Notes: generated by a model not told the origin, from the sequence alone. A stretch of DNA of 64,000 nt from Thalassobius sp. I31.1 (GCF_003031585.1 NZ_PWAA01000042.1:124001-188000); one strand, 5' to 3'; shown: positions 7,799-17,390, counted from the stretch's first letter. Numbers and translations: made by a program.

Positions 7799-9619
7799 AT
7801 GCTGGATAAGCCGCTTGTCGACATTCAGAATCTGCGTGTGGAATTTGAAACATCCAACGGGATCGTTGTGGGCGTTGAAGATGTATCCTTTAACGTAAAA
7901 CCCGGCGAAACCCTTTGTATTGTTGGTGAATCCGGATCCGGTAAATCTGTGTCTTCCCTGTCCCTCATGCGGCTTGTGGAATTTGGCGGTGGTGAGATTG
8001 CCGGCGGTTCCCTGAAGTTTGATCGCGGGGATAAAGGTGAGGTTGCGGTTGAGGATGCTGATTCTGAACTGATGCGTCAGATCCGCGGCAATGAGATCGC
8101 GATGATCTTCCAGGAACCAATGACAGCCCTGAACCCGGTGTTCACCATCGGCCGTCAGCTGACCGAAGGTCTGCGCATTCACAAAGGCATGACCAAAGCC
8201 GAAGCAAAAGAACGCGCGATTGAACTGTTGAAACAGGTGCGCATTCCGGAACCGGAACGCCGCTTTGACCAATACCCACATGAACTGTCCGGCGGTATGC
8301 GCCAGCGTGTGGTGATCGCGATTGCCATGGCCTGTGAGCCAAAGCTTCTGATCGCCGATGAACCGACCACTGCACTTGATGTGACCATTCAGGCTGAAAT
8401 TCTGGCCCTGATTGACCGTCTGAAACGTGAAAACGATATGGCGGTGATCTTCATCACCCACGATATGGCGGTTGTGGCCCAGATGGCCGACCGCGTGCTG
8501 GTGATGTTCCGCGGCAATATGGTGGAAGAGGGCACCGCTGCGGAAATCTTTGAAAACCCGAAAGAAGATTACACCAAAGCCCTGCTGGCCGCTGTGCCGC
8601 GTCTTGGTGAAATGAAGGGCAAAGACCGCCCGGAACCTATGCGTCTGATTGGTCAGCCCGCGCCCGAAGTGCCGGATGCGCCGGTTGTTGAACCCAAGCC
8701 ACTGCTTGAGGTGAAAAACCTGATCACCCGCTTCCCGGTGAAAAAGGGCATCATCCAGAAAGTCGTGGCCAATGTGCATGCGGTGGAAGATGTCAGCTTT
8801 ACCATCAAGGCCGGTCAGACTGTTTCACTTGTGGGCGAATCCGGTTGTGGTAAATCCACTGTGGGCCGTTCGATCCTGCGTCTGGTGGAACCAACATCCG
8901 GTTCGGTGACCATGGAAGGCAAGGATATCCTCAGCCTGTCCCCGGAAGAAATGCGTTTGGAACGCCGCGATATGCAGATGATCTTTCAGGATCCCTTTGC
9001 ATCCCTGAACCCGCAGGTGCGCCTGTTTGATCAGGTGGCGGAACCGCTGCGCAATTATAACATCTGTTCCGGATCTGAGCTGGAAGACCGGGTTGCGAAT
9101 CTGTTTGACCGCGTGCAGCTGCCGCGTACCTTCATGCGCCGTTACCCGCATGAAATGTCCGGCGGTCAGCGTCAGCGGGTGGCGATTGCCCGTGCCCTTG
9201 CCCTGAACCCGAAGCTGATCATCGCGGATGAGGCGGTTTCTGCGCTGGACGTATCTGTGCAGGCCGAGGTTCTGAACCTGATGATGGAACTGCAGGCCGA
9301 ACTGGGTCTGGCCTTCCTGTTTATCTCGCACGACATGGCGGTTGTGGAACGGGTCAGCCATATCACGGCTGTGATGTATCTGGGCCGGATCGTGGAAATT
9401 GGGCCACGTGCGCAGGTGTTTGAAAACCCGCAGCACGCCTATACCAAATCCCTGATGTCTGCGGTGCCTGTGGCAGATCCGAACAATAAGATGATCGGGA
9501 AAGAGCTGAACTTTAAGCCAATCCCAAGCCCGATCTTCCCGGTCAGCCATACCGCAGGTCCGTCTGAATACGACCAGATCGGCCCGGATCACTTCATCCT
9601 GAAGGGTGACTGGTACTGA
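7799..9619 (+). CDS. Fused OppD-OppF type ABC transporter ATP-binding protein
   Basis: A 606-residue protein with two complete ABC ATPase domains in one chain, replacing the usual separate OppD and OppF. Domain 1 has Walker A GESGSGKS at residues 43-50, signature LSGGMRQR and a DEPTTALD Walker B. Domain 2 has Walker A GESGCGKS near 345, signature MSGGQRQR and DEAVSALD. The typical peptide-transporter C-terminal regions follow each domain. It powers the OppB/OppC permeases encoded divergently. Downstream genes on the same strand encode hydrolases likely to act on the imported compounds. Confidence 0.93.
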   Translation: MLDKPLVDIQNLRVEFETSNGIVVGVEDVSFNVKPGETLCIVGESGSGKSVSSLSLMRLVEFGGGEIAGGSLKFDRGDKGEVAVEDADSELMRQIRGNEIAMIFQEPMTALNPVFTIGRQLTEGLRIHKGMTKAEAKERAIELLKQVRIPEPERRFDQYPHELSGGMRQRVVIAIAMACEPKLLIADEPTTALDVTIQAEILALIDRLKRENDMAVIFITHDMAVVAQMADRVLVMFRGNMVEEGTAAEIFENPKEDYTKALLAAVPRLGEMKGKDRPEPMRLIGQPAPEVPDAPVVEPKPLLEVKNLITRFPVKKGIIQKVVANVHAVEDVSFTIKAGQTVSLVGESGCGKSTVGRSILRLVEPTSGSVTMEGKDILSLSPEEMRLERRDMQMIFQDPFASLNPQVRLFDQVAEPLRNYNICSGSELEDRVANLFDRVQLPRTFMRRYPHEMSGGQRQRVAIARALALNPKLIIADEAVSALDVSVQAEVLNLMMELQAELGLAFLFISHDMAVVERVSHITAVMYLGRIVEIGPRAQVFENPQHAYTKSLMSAVPVADPNNKMIGKELNFKPIPSPIFPVSHTAGPSEYDQIGPDHFILKGDWY

Positions 9620-9642
9620 TATCTGCGCCGGGGAAGTTCACG

Positions 9643-9774
9643 ATGACTACGTTATTTCCCCGGTATAGCAGCCCTGCTGTAAACACTGTAAGCCAGATGC
9701 AACCACTGCCGGAATATGTCCGGCAGATGGAAGCACTGCGCCTTCAACCTGCAAAGAAAACGGAACGACGATGA
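9643..9774 (+). CDS. Uncharacterised 43-residue small protein, coupled to argE-like gene
   Basis: A small ORF between the ATPase and the ArgE-like gene. ATG 9643 has a strong site (GGGGAAG, six bases of spacing). The stop TGA overlaps the next ATG as ATGA, the classic sign of translational coupling. The product begins MTTLFPRYSSPAV, contains LPEYVRQMEALRL, which could form an amphipathic helix, and ends in a basic tail (KKTERR). There is no membrane segment or signal peptide. I do not recognise the family. It could be a genuine small protein or a leader that sets argE translation; site strength and coupling favour real translation. Confidence 0.55.
   Translation: MTTLFPRYSSPAVNTVSQMQPLPEYVRQMEALRLQPAKKTERR
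9706..9726. repeat. Perfect hairpin inside the small ORF
   Basis: CTGCCGGA and TCCGGCAG form an 8-base stem around a 5-base loop, within the coding part of the small ORF and about 45 bases before the ArgE-like start. It may affect translation of the downstream gene. Confidence 0.5.
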
Positions 9775-10955
9775 GTATGGACCTTTCCGCCCTTGAGATC
9801 ATGACAAAGCTGATCTCTTTCCCGACCGTCAGCCGCGACAGCAATCTGGATCTGATCGACTGGGTGGAAAGTTACCTGACTTCCCATGGCATTCAATCCA
9901 CCCGCGTGCCCAACCCGGAAGGCAATAAATCCGCGATTTATGCTTCTGTCGGCCCCGATGCGCCCGGCGGTGTTGTTCTGTCCGGTCACACCGATGTTGT
10001 ACCCGTGGATGGTCAGGACTGGTCCAGCGATCCCTGGACTGTGACCGAACGCGATGGCCGCTATTACGGGCGTGGCACCTGTGACATGAAAGGCTTTGAC
10101 GCCATCGCGCTTTGGGCGATGGGGCAGGCGGCGAAATTGCATGCGGATGGCAAGCTGAAGAAACCCCTGCAGGTGGCTCTGTCGTATGACGAAGAAATCG
10201 GCTGCACCGGCGCCCCGCCCATGATCGCGCATATGGTGGCGAACACGGATATTCCCCGCGCAGAAGCTGCAATCATTGGTGAACCTTCCACTATGCAGGC
10301 CGTGACCGGCCATAAGGGCGGTTTTGGCTGGGATGTGCATGTGAAGGGCTTTGAGGTGCATTCATCGCTGATGCACACCGGCGTGTCTGCAATCCTGGAA
10401 AGCGCGAAGATCCTGACCTGGATTAACGAAACCAACGCAGAGCTTGCTGCCAAAACACCCACAGCCATTGCCGCGATGTTTGAACCACCCTTCACCACCG
10501 TGCATTCCGGCACGATTGAGGGCGGGACTGCTGGAAATATCACCGCTGCGGATTGCCGCTTTGATCTGGATTTCCGCATTGTTGCGGATGAGGACCGGGC
10601 CCAATGGGAAGCGCGCCTGATGCCGTTTATTGCGGAACTGGATGCGGAACTGAAAGCCCGTCACCCGGAAGCAGGCGTGATCATGAATGAAGATTTCGCC
10701 CTGCCACCTCTGCGCCCGGAAGAAGATGGCGCGTCGGAAACACTGGTGCGGTCGATCACCGGGGATAACGCTGGCCACGTCGTGTCTTACGGCACCGAGG
10801 CCGGGCAATTCCAGGAAGGCGGATATTCCAGCGTGGTCTGTGGCCCGGGCGACATTGCGCAAGCGCATCAGCCGGATGAATTCATTGAGATTTCCGAATT
10901 TAACGCGGGCGTTCGGTTCCAGGAACGTCTGCTTGAACGTCTGTGTGAAGGATAA
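9771..10955 (+). CDS. argE: Acetylornithine deacetylase-like M20 metallopeptidase
   Basis: A 394-residue M20 family enzyme that removes an acyl group from an N-acyl amino acid, N-acetylornithine being the reference substrate. The metal site is seen in SGHTDVVPVDGQDW (about residues 75-88) and GRGTCDMKG (about 103-111). DEEIGCTGA carries the catalytic Glu, and a dimerisation domain spans roughly 185-295. Length is normal for ArgE. It overlaps the 43-residue ORF by four bases and is followed five bases later by an M20 aminoacylase. Its place behind a peptide importer suggests use in scavenging rather than, or in addition to, arginine synthesis. Confidence 0.82.
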   Translation: MSMDLSALEIMTKLISFPTVSRDSNLDLIDWVESYLTSHGIQSTRVPNPEGNKSAIYASVGPDAPGGVVLSGHTDVVPVDGQDWSSDPWTVTERDGRYYGRGTCDMKGFDAIALWAMGQAAKLHADGKLKKPLQVALSYDEEIGCTGAPPMIAHMVANTDIPRAEAAIIGEPSTMQAVTGHKGGFGWDVHVKGFEVHSSLMHTGVSAILESAKILTWINETNAELAAKTPTAIAAMFEPPFTTVHSGTIEGGTAGNITAADCRFDLDFRIVADEDRAQWEARLMPFIAELDAELKARHPEAGVIMNEDFALPPLRPEEDGASETLVRSITGDNAGHVVSYGTEAGQFQEGGYSSVVCGPGDIAQAHQPDEFIEISEFNAGVRFQERLLERLCEG

Positions 10956-10960
10956 ACCCC

Positions 10961-12127
10961 ATGCCGGTTAAAAACCGTTTTGCTGAAATGCACGAAGAAA
11001 TCACCGGCTGGCGACGCCACCTGCACGCCCATCCGGAACTGATGTATGATGTGCATGAAACCGCAGCTTTTGTGGTAGAACGCCTGAAGGAATTCGGCGT
11101 TGACGAAATCACGCCAGGGGTTGGCAAAACCGGTGTTGTTGCCCTGATCAAAGGCAAGAGCGATACAAAAGGCCGTGTCGTCGGGATGCGCGCAGATATG
11201 GATGCGCTGCCGATTGAAGAAGCGACCGGGCTTGATTATGCCTCAACCGTTCCTGGCAAAATGCACGCCTGTGGCCATGACGGCCATACCTCGATCCTGC
11301 TGGGGGCTGCGAAGTATCTGGCCGAGACCCGCAATTTCGACGGCACCGTCGCCCTGATCTTCCAGCCCGCGGAAGAAGGCGGGGCAGGCGGGCTGGCCAT
11401 GTGCCAGGATGGCATGATGGACCGCTGGAACATTCAGGAAGTCTACGGCCTGCACAACGCACCGGGCATTCCTGTCGGTGAATTTGCCATGCGCCCCGGT
11501 GCGCTTCTGGCGTCTTCCGATGAATTCAAAATCACCGTCACCGGCAAAGGTGGCCATGCGGCGGAACCGGCGCTGGCGATTGATACAACCCTTGTGGCGG
11601 CACAGATTGTTGTGACACTGCAAAGCATTGTCGCGCGTAACGTTGATCCGCTGAAACGCGTTGTTCTGACTGTGGGCACCTTCAACACCGACAGCGCCGC
11701 CAGCAATGTCATCGCGCATGAAGTCGTGATGGAAGGCACGGTGCGCACGCTGGACAGTGAATATCGCACGATCTGTGAAGAACGGGTGAAACGCGTGGCG
11801 ATGGATACAGCATCCGTCTTTGGTGCAGTGGCGAAGGTCGAATGGACGCCAGGTTATCCCGTGACGTTCAACACCGAAGCTGAAACCGCCTATGCCGCAG
11901 AAGCCGCCCGAGCCGTATCCGCGAAGGTGGACGATAAAACAGATCCGATCATGCCGTCGGAGGATTTCGCCTATATGCTGGAAGAACGTCCCGGCGCCTA
12001 TATCTTCCTTGGCAATGGTGACACGCAGATGTGCCATCACCCGGAATATCAGTTTGACGACGAGGCGATCCCCTTTGGCAGCGCCTGGTTTGTGGAACTG
12101 GCCGAACGACGAATGCCGCTTGGTTGA
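10961..12127 (+). CDS. M20 aminoacylase / hippurate hydrolase-type amidohydrolase (copy 1)
   Basis: A 388-residue M20D amidohydrolase that hydrolyses N-acyl amino acids or similar amides. Family motifs are intact: WRRHLHAHPEL at the N terminus, RADMDALPI, MHACGHDGH with the metal-binding Cys and His, FQPAEEGG with the catalytic Glu, and GGHAAEP in the lid domain. It is one of two adjacent paralogues (the next starts at 12187) that share motif order and length, so a tandem duplication followed by divergence is likely. Co-transcription with the ArgE-like gene is implied by the 5-base gap and an AAGGA site. Confidence 0.9.
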   Translation: MPVKNRFAEMHEEITGWRRHLHAHPELMYDVHETAAFVVERLKEFGVDEITPGVGKTGVVALIKGKSDTKGRVVGMRADMDALPIEEATGLDYASTVPGKMHACGHDGHTSILLGAAKYLAETRNFDGTVALIFQPAEEGGAGGLAMCQDGMMDRWNIQEVYGLHNAPGIPVGEFAMRPGALLASSDEFKITVTGKGGHAAEPALAIDTTLVAAQIVVTLQSIVARNVDPLKRVVLTVGTFNTDSAASNVIAHEVVMEGTVRTLDSEYRTICEERVKRVAMDTASVFGAVAKVEWTPGYPVTFNTEAETAYAAEAARAVSAKVDDKTDPIMPSEDFAYMLEERPGAYIFLGNGDTQMCHHPEYQFDDEAIPFGSAWFVELAERRMPLG

Positions 12128-12186
12128 CCCATGAATTGCGGGTCAGTCGGGGAGGCTGACCCTTTTGAAAGAGAAGGAAAAGAAAT

Positions 12187-13356
12187 ATGCCTCCTAAGAA
12201 CCGATTTGCTGAACTGCAAAGTGAAATCACCGGCTGGCGCCGCCACATTCACGAGAACCCGGAACTGCTGTTTGACTGCCACGAAACAGCCGCTTTTGTC
12301 GAAGCCCGCCTGAAGGAATTCGGCGTCGACAGCATTGAAACCGGCGTGGCACAGACCGGCGTTGTTGCTGTGATCAAAGGCAAGACCAACACCACCGGCA
12401 AGACGATTGCTTTGCGTGCGGATATGGATGCGCTGCCGATCTTTGAAGATACGGGTCTGGCATATGCTTCCAAAACCCCTGGCAAGATGCATGCCTGTGG
12501 CCATGACGGGCACACGGCGATGCTGCTGGGGGCTGCGAAATACCTGTCTGAAACCCGCAATTTTGATGGCACCTGTGTGCTGTTGTTCCAGCCCGCTGAA
12601 GAAGGCGGTGGCGGTGGCGGCGTCATGGTGGATGAAGGTGTCTTTGACAAATATAAGATCGACGAAGTTTACGGCATGCACAACTGGCCGGGCAAACCCG
12701 TGGGTGAATTTGCGATCCGTCCGGGCGCGTTTTTTGCCGCGGCAGATCAGTTCCAGATCACTGTCAAAGGCCTTGGCGGCCATGCGGCGAAACCGCATGA
12801 ATGTATCGATACAACTGTGATGGCGTCCCATATGGTGATTGCGCTGCAATCCATTGCGTCGCGCACCGTGGATCCTGTGAAACAGGTTGTGGTCTCTGTC
12901 ACCAGCTTTGAAACAGAAAGCAAGGCGCACAACGTGATCCCTGAAACCGTGACCCTGCGCGGCACGGTGCGTACGCTGGACAGCGACGTTCAGGACAAGG
13001 TTGAAGCCCGCTTTAAGGCGATCTGCGAAGGCACTGCGGCGACCTATGGTGGCTCTGTTGATGTGAATTATATGCGCGGCTATCCGGTTATGGTGAACGC
13101 GGAAGAGCAGACGAAATTCGCCGCTGACGTGGCGCGCTCTGTTTCTGGTTCTGTCGATGACAATGCCGATCTGATCATGGGCGGTGAAGATTTCGCCTTT
13201 ATGTCGCAAGCCCGCCCGGGCGCCTATATTCTGGTTGGCAACGGCGAAGACGGCGCCATGGTGCATCACCCGAAATATAACTTTAACGACGAAACCCTGC
13301 CGGCCGGCTGTTCCTGGTATGCAGAGATCGTTGAAAAAGGCATGCCTGCGGCTTAA
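12187..13356 (+). CDS. M20 aminoacylase / hippurate hydrolase-type amidohydrolase (copy 2)
   Basis: A 389-residue paralogue of the preceding protein. It keeps every catalytic motif (WRRHIHENPEL, RADMDALPI, MHACGHDGHT, FQPAEEGG). It differs in the glycine-rich run after the catalytic Glu (GGGGGG) and in the lid (GGHAAKPHE), differences that could alter substrate choice. It starts after a 59-base gap with a strong AAGGA site. The two copies plus the ArgE-like enzyme give three M20 enzymes in a row, directly downstream of an oligopeptide ATPase. Confidence 0.9.
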   Translation: MPPKNRFAELQSEITGWRRHIHENPELLFDCHETAAFVEARLKEFGVDSIETGVAQTGVVAVIKGKTNTTGKTIALRADMDALPIFEDTGLAYASKTPGKMHACGHDGHTAMLLGAAKYLSETRNFDGTCVLLFQPAEEGGGGGGVMVDEGVFDKYKIDEVYGMHNWPGKPVGEFAIRPGAFFAAADQFQITVKGLGGHAAKPHECIDTTVMASHMVIALQSIASRTVDPVKQVVVSVTSFETESKAHNVIPETVTLRGTVRTLDSDVQDKVEARFKAICEGTAATYGGSVDVNYMRGYPVMVNAEEQTKFAADVARSVSGSVDDNADLIMGGEDFAFMSQARPGAYILVGNGEDGAMVHHPKYNFNDETLPAGCSWYAEIVEKGMPAA

Positions 13357-13429
13357 TTGCTGGCGCAAATCAGACAGAGATGTCGCGGGGAAACAATTTC
13401 CGCTTCACCTTTCTGAAAATACTCATTTC

Positions 13430-13459
13430 TACGGCAGCGCCTGGTCGCTGCCGTATTTT
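13430..13459 (+). terminator. Rho-independent terminator after M20 aminoacylase copy 2
   Basis: TACGGCAGCG and CGCTGCCGTA form a perfect 10-base stem, followed by TTTT. It separates the hydrolase operon from the PHP gene. Confidence 0.8.
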
Positions 13460-13505
13460 CGTTACCTGACCCGGTTAAAAGCGCGCTAAAACAGGAGCCC
13501 GCATC

Positions 13506-14429
13506 ATGATCCCATCCGCTTTCGCAAAACCCGGCCGTTTCTTTCGCGGCAATCTGCACACCCATTCCAACATGTCTGACGGGGCGATTTCGCCAGAAGA
13601 GGTCTGCCGCCGTTACAAGGCAGAGGGCTATGATTTCATCTCTCTGACGGATCACTTTGTTGGCCTGTTCAACTTCCCTATCGCGGATACGGTGCCCTTC
13701 CGGGATGATGAATTCACGACGCTTCTCGGGGCAGAGCTGCATTCCGGCGCGCAGGAAAACGGCGATCTCTGGCATATTGTGGCGGTGGGTCTGCCTGCGG
13801 ATTTCGCACCGGCAAAGACCAAGTTCTTTGTCGCGGAAGAGGATCAGGAAACCGGCCCGGAAATCGCACAGCGTGCGGTGGATGCAGGGGCCTTTGTCGC
13901 CATCGCCCACCCGGAATGGTCCGGTCTGACGAATGATGACGCCATGTCCGTGACTGCCGCCCATGCGGTGGAAGGCTATAACCACAGCTGTATGGTGGAT
14001 GCCGCCCGCCCGGATGGGTTCCACACGCTGGATGTGATGTTGATGAAGGGGCGGCGGGTCAATGTGATTGCCACCGATGACGCACATTTCGCGGACCCCG
14101 ATGCCTTTGGTGGCTGGGTTATGGTGAAGGCCGAGAAAAACGATCCGGATCAACTGCTTGAGGCGCTGAAAGCCGGTGATTTCTATTCCTCACAGGGGCC
14201 GGAAATTCATCATATTGAGGTGAAGGATAAAAAGATCCATGTGGAATGTTCTGCCGCGTATCGCGTGGTCGTGCAGGGGCGTGGTTGTAAAGCGCATGCG
14301 ATCTGGGGCGAAAGCATGACGAAGGCAGAAATGCCTCTGAACGAGATGGGAAAATCCCCCTGGTTCCGTGTGACGATTGTGGATCGCGCCGGGAAAATGA
14401 CCTGGTCTAACCCGATCTGGCTGGACTAA
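13506..14429 (+). CDS. PHP-domain metal-dependent hydrolase
   Basis: A 307-residue protein with an N-terminal PHP domain: NLHTHSNMSDG (about residues 18-28) supplies the first metal-binding histidines, LTDH near 53 the next, and HPEW near 137 and DDAHF near 182 further metal ligands. Relatives are phosphoesterases or phosphatases, often annotated by the domain alone. The C-terminal 90 residues form a beta-rich region, with no second enzyme domain that I recognise. AGGAG precedes the start. A terminator upstream suggests it is transcribed separately from, though adjacent to, the peptide locus. Confidence 0.85.
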   Translation: MIPSAFAKPGRFFRGNLHTHSNMSDGAISPEEVCRRYKAEGYDFISLTDHFVGLFNFPIADTVPFRDDEFTTLLGAELHSGAQENGDLWHIVAVGLPADFAPAKTKFFVAEEDQETGPEIAQRAVDAGAFVAIAHPEWSGLTNDDAMSVTAAHAVEGYNHSCMVDAARPDGFHTLDVMLMKGRRVNVIATDDAHFADPDAFGGWVMVKAEKNDPDQLLEALKAGDFYSSQGPEIHHIEVKDKKIHVECSAAYRVVVQGRGCKAHAIWGESMTKAEMPLNEMGKSPWFRVTIVDRAGKMTWSNPIWLD

Positions 14430-14449
14430 GCCGCTCATCCGCCCTTGCG

Positions 14450-14470
14450 GGCCTCTTCGCTGAAGAGCGT
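14450..14470. terminator. Weak bidirectional hairpin between PHP gene and moaA
   Basis: CTCTTC and GAAGAG pair around GCT in the 63-base convergent gap. There is no clear T run, so terminator function is only possible. Confidence 0.3.
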
Positions 14471-14492
14471 CCGTCAGGGAGCGATGAAGCAC

Positions 14493-15521
14493 TCAGCCGC
14501 CGGTATGGCTCATGTGGCGGGTCATTTTGCCTGCCACATCCTGGCGGGAATAATCAAAATCATGACCTTTGGGTTTCAGCCCGATGGCAGCGCGAATGGC
14601 GGCGTTCAGAGGCTCATTGCTGTTGGTATCCGCACGCAGAGCGTTGCGCAGGTCACTTTTACCTTCCTGGCCAAGGCATGTGTAAATCTCACCCGTACAA
14701 GTCACGCGCACACGGTTGCAGCTTTCGCAGAAATTATGAGACAGAGGCGTGATAAAGCCGATTTTCTGACCGGTTTCCTCAACCCGCACGTAACGCGCAG
14801 GGCCGCCGGACCGTTCCGACAGGTCGGTCAGCGTAAAGCGTTCTGCCAGATCATTGCGCAGATCCTTCAGGGACCAGAACTGACCAAGACGGGCCGCGTT
14901 TTCAATATCTTCGCCCATGGGCATAACCTCGATAAAGGTCAGATCCATGTCACGTTCTGCGCAGAATTGGGTCAGATCAAAGAGTTCACTGTCGTTGAAC
15001 CCTTTCACCGCAACCGCATTCAGTTTCACCCGCAACCCGGCGTCTTGCGCTGCCTCAATGCCCTTCAACACCTGGGGCAGGCGGCCCCAGCGGGTGATAT
15101 CTGCGAATTTATCGTTGTCCAGCGTATCAAGCGATACATTCACCCGACGCACGCCTGCATCATAAAGCGGCTGCGCAAACCGGGCGAGCTGGGATCCGTT
15201 TGTCGTCAGGGTCAGTTCTTTCAGCGCACCGCTGTCCAGATGGCGTGACATGCCTTCAAAGAAGGTCATAATGCCTTTGCGTACAAGGGGTTCACCGCCG
15301 GTGATGCGCAGTTTCTCAACACCCATATCGATGAAGGCAGTACAAAGACGATCCAGTTCCTCAAGGGTCAGAAGTTCCACCTTGGGCAGGAATGTCATAT
15401 GTTCAGACATGCAGTAAACACAGCGGAAATCGCAACGGTCTGTTACGGAAAGGCGCAGGTAATTCACCCGGCGCTGGAAGGGATCGATCAGTAGGTCGCT
15501 GGCTGTATCTGGCTGTGTCAT
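14493..15521 (-). CDS. moaA: GTP 3',8-cyclase MoaA (molybdenum cofactor biosynthesis)
   Basis: A 342-residue radical SAM enzyme that converts GTP to 3',8-cyclo-7,8-dihydro-GTP, the first step of molybdopterin synthesis. The radical-SAM cluster cysteines are Cys30-x3-Cys34-x2-Cys37 (CDFRCVYC). The second cluster is in the C-terminal [11 protein letters not shown] segment with a further Cys at YTCLG. The essential terminal Gly-Gly is present (HTGG). I chose ATG 15521 because the 15 upstream in-frame codons are not family-like. The gene stands alone, convergent with the PHP gene; no other moa genes are in the window. Confidence 0.95.
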   Translation of the reverse strand: MTQPDTASDLLIDPFQRRVNYLRLSVTDRCDFRCVYCMSEHMTFLPKVELLTLEELDRLCTAFIDMGVEKLRITGGEPLVRKGIMTFFEGMSRHLDSGALKELTLTTNGSQLARFAQPLYDAGVRRVNVSLDTLDNDKFADITRWGRLPQVLKGIEAAQDAGLRVKLNAVAVKGFNDSELFDLTQFCAERDMDLTFIEVMPMGEDIENAARLGQFWSLKDLRNDLAERFTLTDLSERSGGPARYVRVEETGQKIGFITPLSHNFCESCNRVRVTCTGEIYTCLGQEGKSDLRNALRADTNSNEPLNAAIRAAIGLKPKGHDFDYSRQDVAGKMTRHMSHTGG

Positions 15522-15624
15522 GAGTCTTATGTAAGCATGCAGGGCAAGGGCGGCAAGTTCAACCACGACGCGGAAACCGCAATAACAGACAATTGACAGT
15601 TTTTGTTGCAGAGGGCAGAGTAAA

Positions 15625-15638
15625 TGAACGCTTGTTCA
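15625..15638. promoter_or_regulatory. TetR-type palindrome upstream of acyl-CoA synthetase
   Basis: TGAAC-GCTT-GTTCA, a 14-base inverted repeat ending 24 bases before the synthetase start. The exact reverse complement stands at 25891-25904 before the isovaleryl-CoA dehydrogenase gene, implying a shared regulator. Confidence 0.65.
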
Positions 15639-15662
15639 ATTCAGGTGAGGGGAGAGGAACAC

Positions 15663-17285
15663 ATGACATATATGCAGGCTGACCGACGGCTGAAATATCC
15701 GGGGGACTGGGCGAAATCCCTGGCTGAGTTTTCCTGGGATGTACCCGAGAATTTTAATATCGCAGAAGCCTGCGTTTCACGTCATGCAGTGGCCACCCCG
15801 AATGCAACTGCGCTGATCCACATTCATGAGGACGGCAGTCAGGAAATCTGGAGTTATGCGCAGCTGGAAGAGGCCTGCAATCGCATGGCCAATGTCTTTC
15901 GCGCGCAGGGTGTTCAGCAGGGGGACCGGGTTGCGATCATCCTGTCGCAATGCCCCGAAGCCCTGATCAGCCATTTTGCGGCCTACAAACTGGGTGCCGT
16001 GGCTTTGCCTCTGTTTGCTTTGTTTGGTCCGGATGCGCTGGAATATCGCCTGTCGGACAGTGGGGCGCGGGTCGCTGTGACCTCGGCTGAGACGCTGGAG
16101 CATCTGGAAGCGATTGAGGGTGATTTGCCGGAACTTCAGGCGGTTTTTTGCGTCGATGAAACCGACTTTGATGTGCTGGACTTTCAGGAAGAGCTGGAGG
16201 GGGCAGATTCAGCGCCTGTGTCCGTGGCAACCTCTGCCGATGATCCGGCGTGTCTGATCTATACATCCGGCACAACAGGATCGCCCAAGGGGGCATTGCA
16301 TGCCCATCGCTACCTGATCGGGCATTTGCCATCGGTTGAGATGTTTTATGATTTCTTCCCCCATGAAGGCGACATCTGCTGGACGCCTGCGGACTGGGCC
16401 TGGATCGGGGCCCTGATGGATCTGGCGATGCCTGCGCTGTATTTTGGCCTGCCGCTGGTCAGTCATCGGATGCGGAAATTTACGCCTGCCGGGACGTATG
16501 ATCTGATCCGGGCGACGGGGGCAAATGTGATGTTCCTGCCGCCGACTGCGCTGAAGATGATGCGGAAGGAAGATGTGCCTGCGGGCCTTGGTGTGCGGGT
16601 GATTTCGTCGGGTGGTGAAAGCTTGAGCGCGGACCTGATTTCCTGGGCGAAAGACGTGTTTGGTGCAGATGTGAATGAAATGTATGGCCAGACGGAATGT
16701 AACCTGGTGGCGGGGTCTATCCGCAGTGCCGGCATCACGCGCGAGGGTTGGATCGGCACGGCGGTGCCCGGGCATGAGCTGGCGATTATCAGCGAGGATG
16801 GCGCGCCCGTGGCGGATGGTGAGGTGGGTGAGATCTGCGTGAAAGCCCCCGATCCGGTGATGATGCTGCGTTATTGGAATAAGCCGGAAGAAACCGCAGA
16901 GAAATTCCGGGATGGCTGGCTGCGGACGGGGGATCTTGGCGTGAAGGACGGCGAATGGATCCGCTTTGCGTCCCGTTCAGATGATGTGATTTCCTCGGCC
17001 GGGTATCGCATTGGCCCATCAGAGATTGAGGATTGTCTGACAGGGCATGCGGATGTGATCATGGCTGCGGTGATTGGCGTCCCGGATGAGATCCGTGGCC
17101 AGGCAGTGAAGGCTTTTGTTGTATTGCGCGAGGGGGCGGAATGGGACGGGCTGGAACGCGCACTGATTGACCGTGTGAAATCCCACGTCAGCCCACATGT
17201 TGCGCCGAAGGTGATTGAGCGGCGTGAAAGCCTGCCGATGACGGCGACGGGGAAGATCCTGCGCCGTGCTTTGCGTGAGGATTGA
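15663..17285 (+). CDS. Acyl-CoA synthetase (AMP-forming), AMP-binding family
   Basis: A 540-residue ANL-superfamily enzyme that activates a carboxylic acid to acyl-CoA with ATP. The P-loop-like YTSGTTGSPKG is near residue 200. The adenylate motif MYGQTECN lies near 340, TGDLG near 420 and the catalytic Lys in TATGKILRR at the C terminus. ATG 15663 has a strong GAGGGGAGAGG site; an in-frame ATG at 15624 overlaps the operator and is less likely. Chain length of the substrate is unclear. The palindrome shared with the leucine-degradation cluster suggests an isovalerate- or short-chain-related role (inference). Confidence 0.88.
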   Translation: MTYMQADRRLKYPGDWAKSLAEFSWDVPENFNIAEACVSRHAVATPNATALIHIHEDGSQEIWSYAQLEEACNRMANVFRAQGVQQGDRVAIILSQCPEALISHFAAYKLGAVALPLFALFGPDALEYRLSDSGARVAVTSAETLEHLEAIEGDLPELQAVFCVDETDFDVLDFQEELEGADSAPVSVATSADDPACLIYTSGTTGSPKGALHAHRYLIGHLPSVEMFYDFFPHEGDICWTPADWAWIGALMDLAMPALYFGLPLVSHRMRKFTPAGTYDLIRATGANVMFLPPTALKMMRKEDVPAGLGVRVISSGGESLSADLISWAKDVFGADVNEMYGQTECNLVAGSIRSAGITREGWIGTAVPGHELAIISEDGAPVADGEVGEICVKAPDPVMMLRYWNKPEETAEKFRDGWLRTGDLGVKDGEWIRFASRSDDVISSAGYRIGPSEIEDCLTGHADVIMAAVIGVPDEIRGQAVKAFVVLREGAEWDGLERALIDRVKSHVSPHVAPKVIERRESLPMTATGKILRRALRED

Positions 17286-17291
17286 GAACGC

Positions 17292-17340
17292 AGGCCGGGG
17301 GCCAGCCCCCGGACCCCCGGGATATTTAAGCTGAAAAGAA
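17292..17340 (+). repeat. GC-rich intergenic repeat, copy A
   Basis: CCGGGGG and CCCCCGG form a hairpin (17295-17312), followed by CCCCCGGGATATTTAAG and CTGAAAAGAAA. The element begins just after the synthetase stop. Other copies are near 30703, 39979, 53101 and 53176. Confidence 0.75.
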
Positions 17341-17390
17341 AGCAAGTCTGTTCGCCTCGCAGAACCGCTTTCGTCTGGTGTCTGGCAGCA

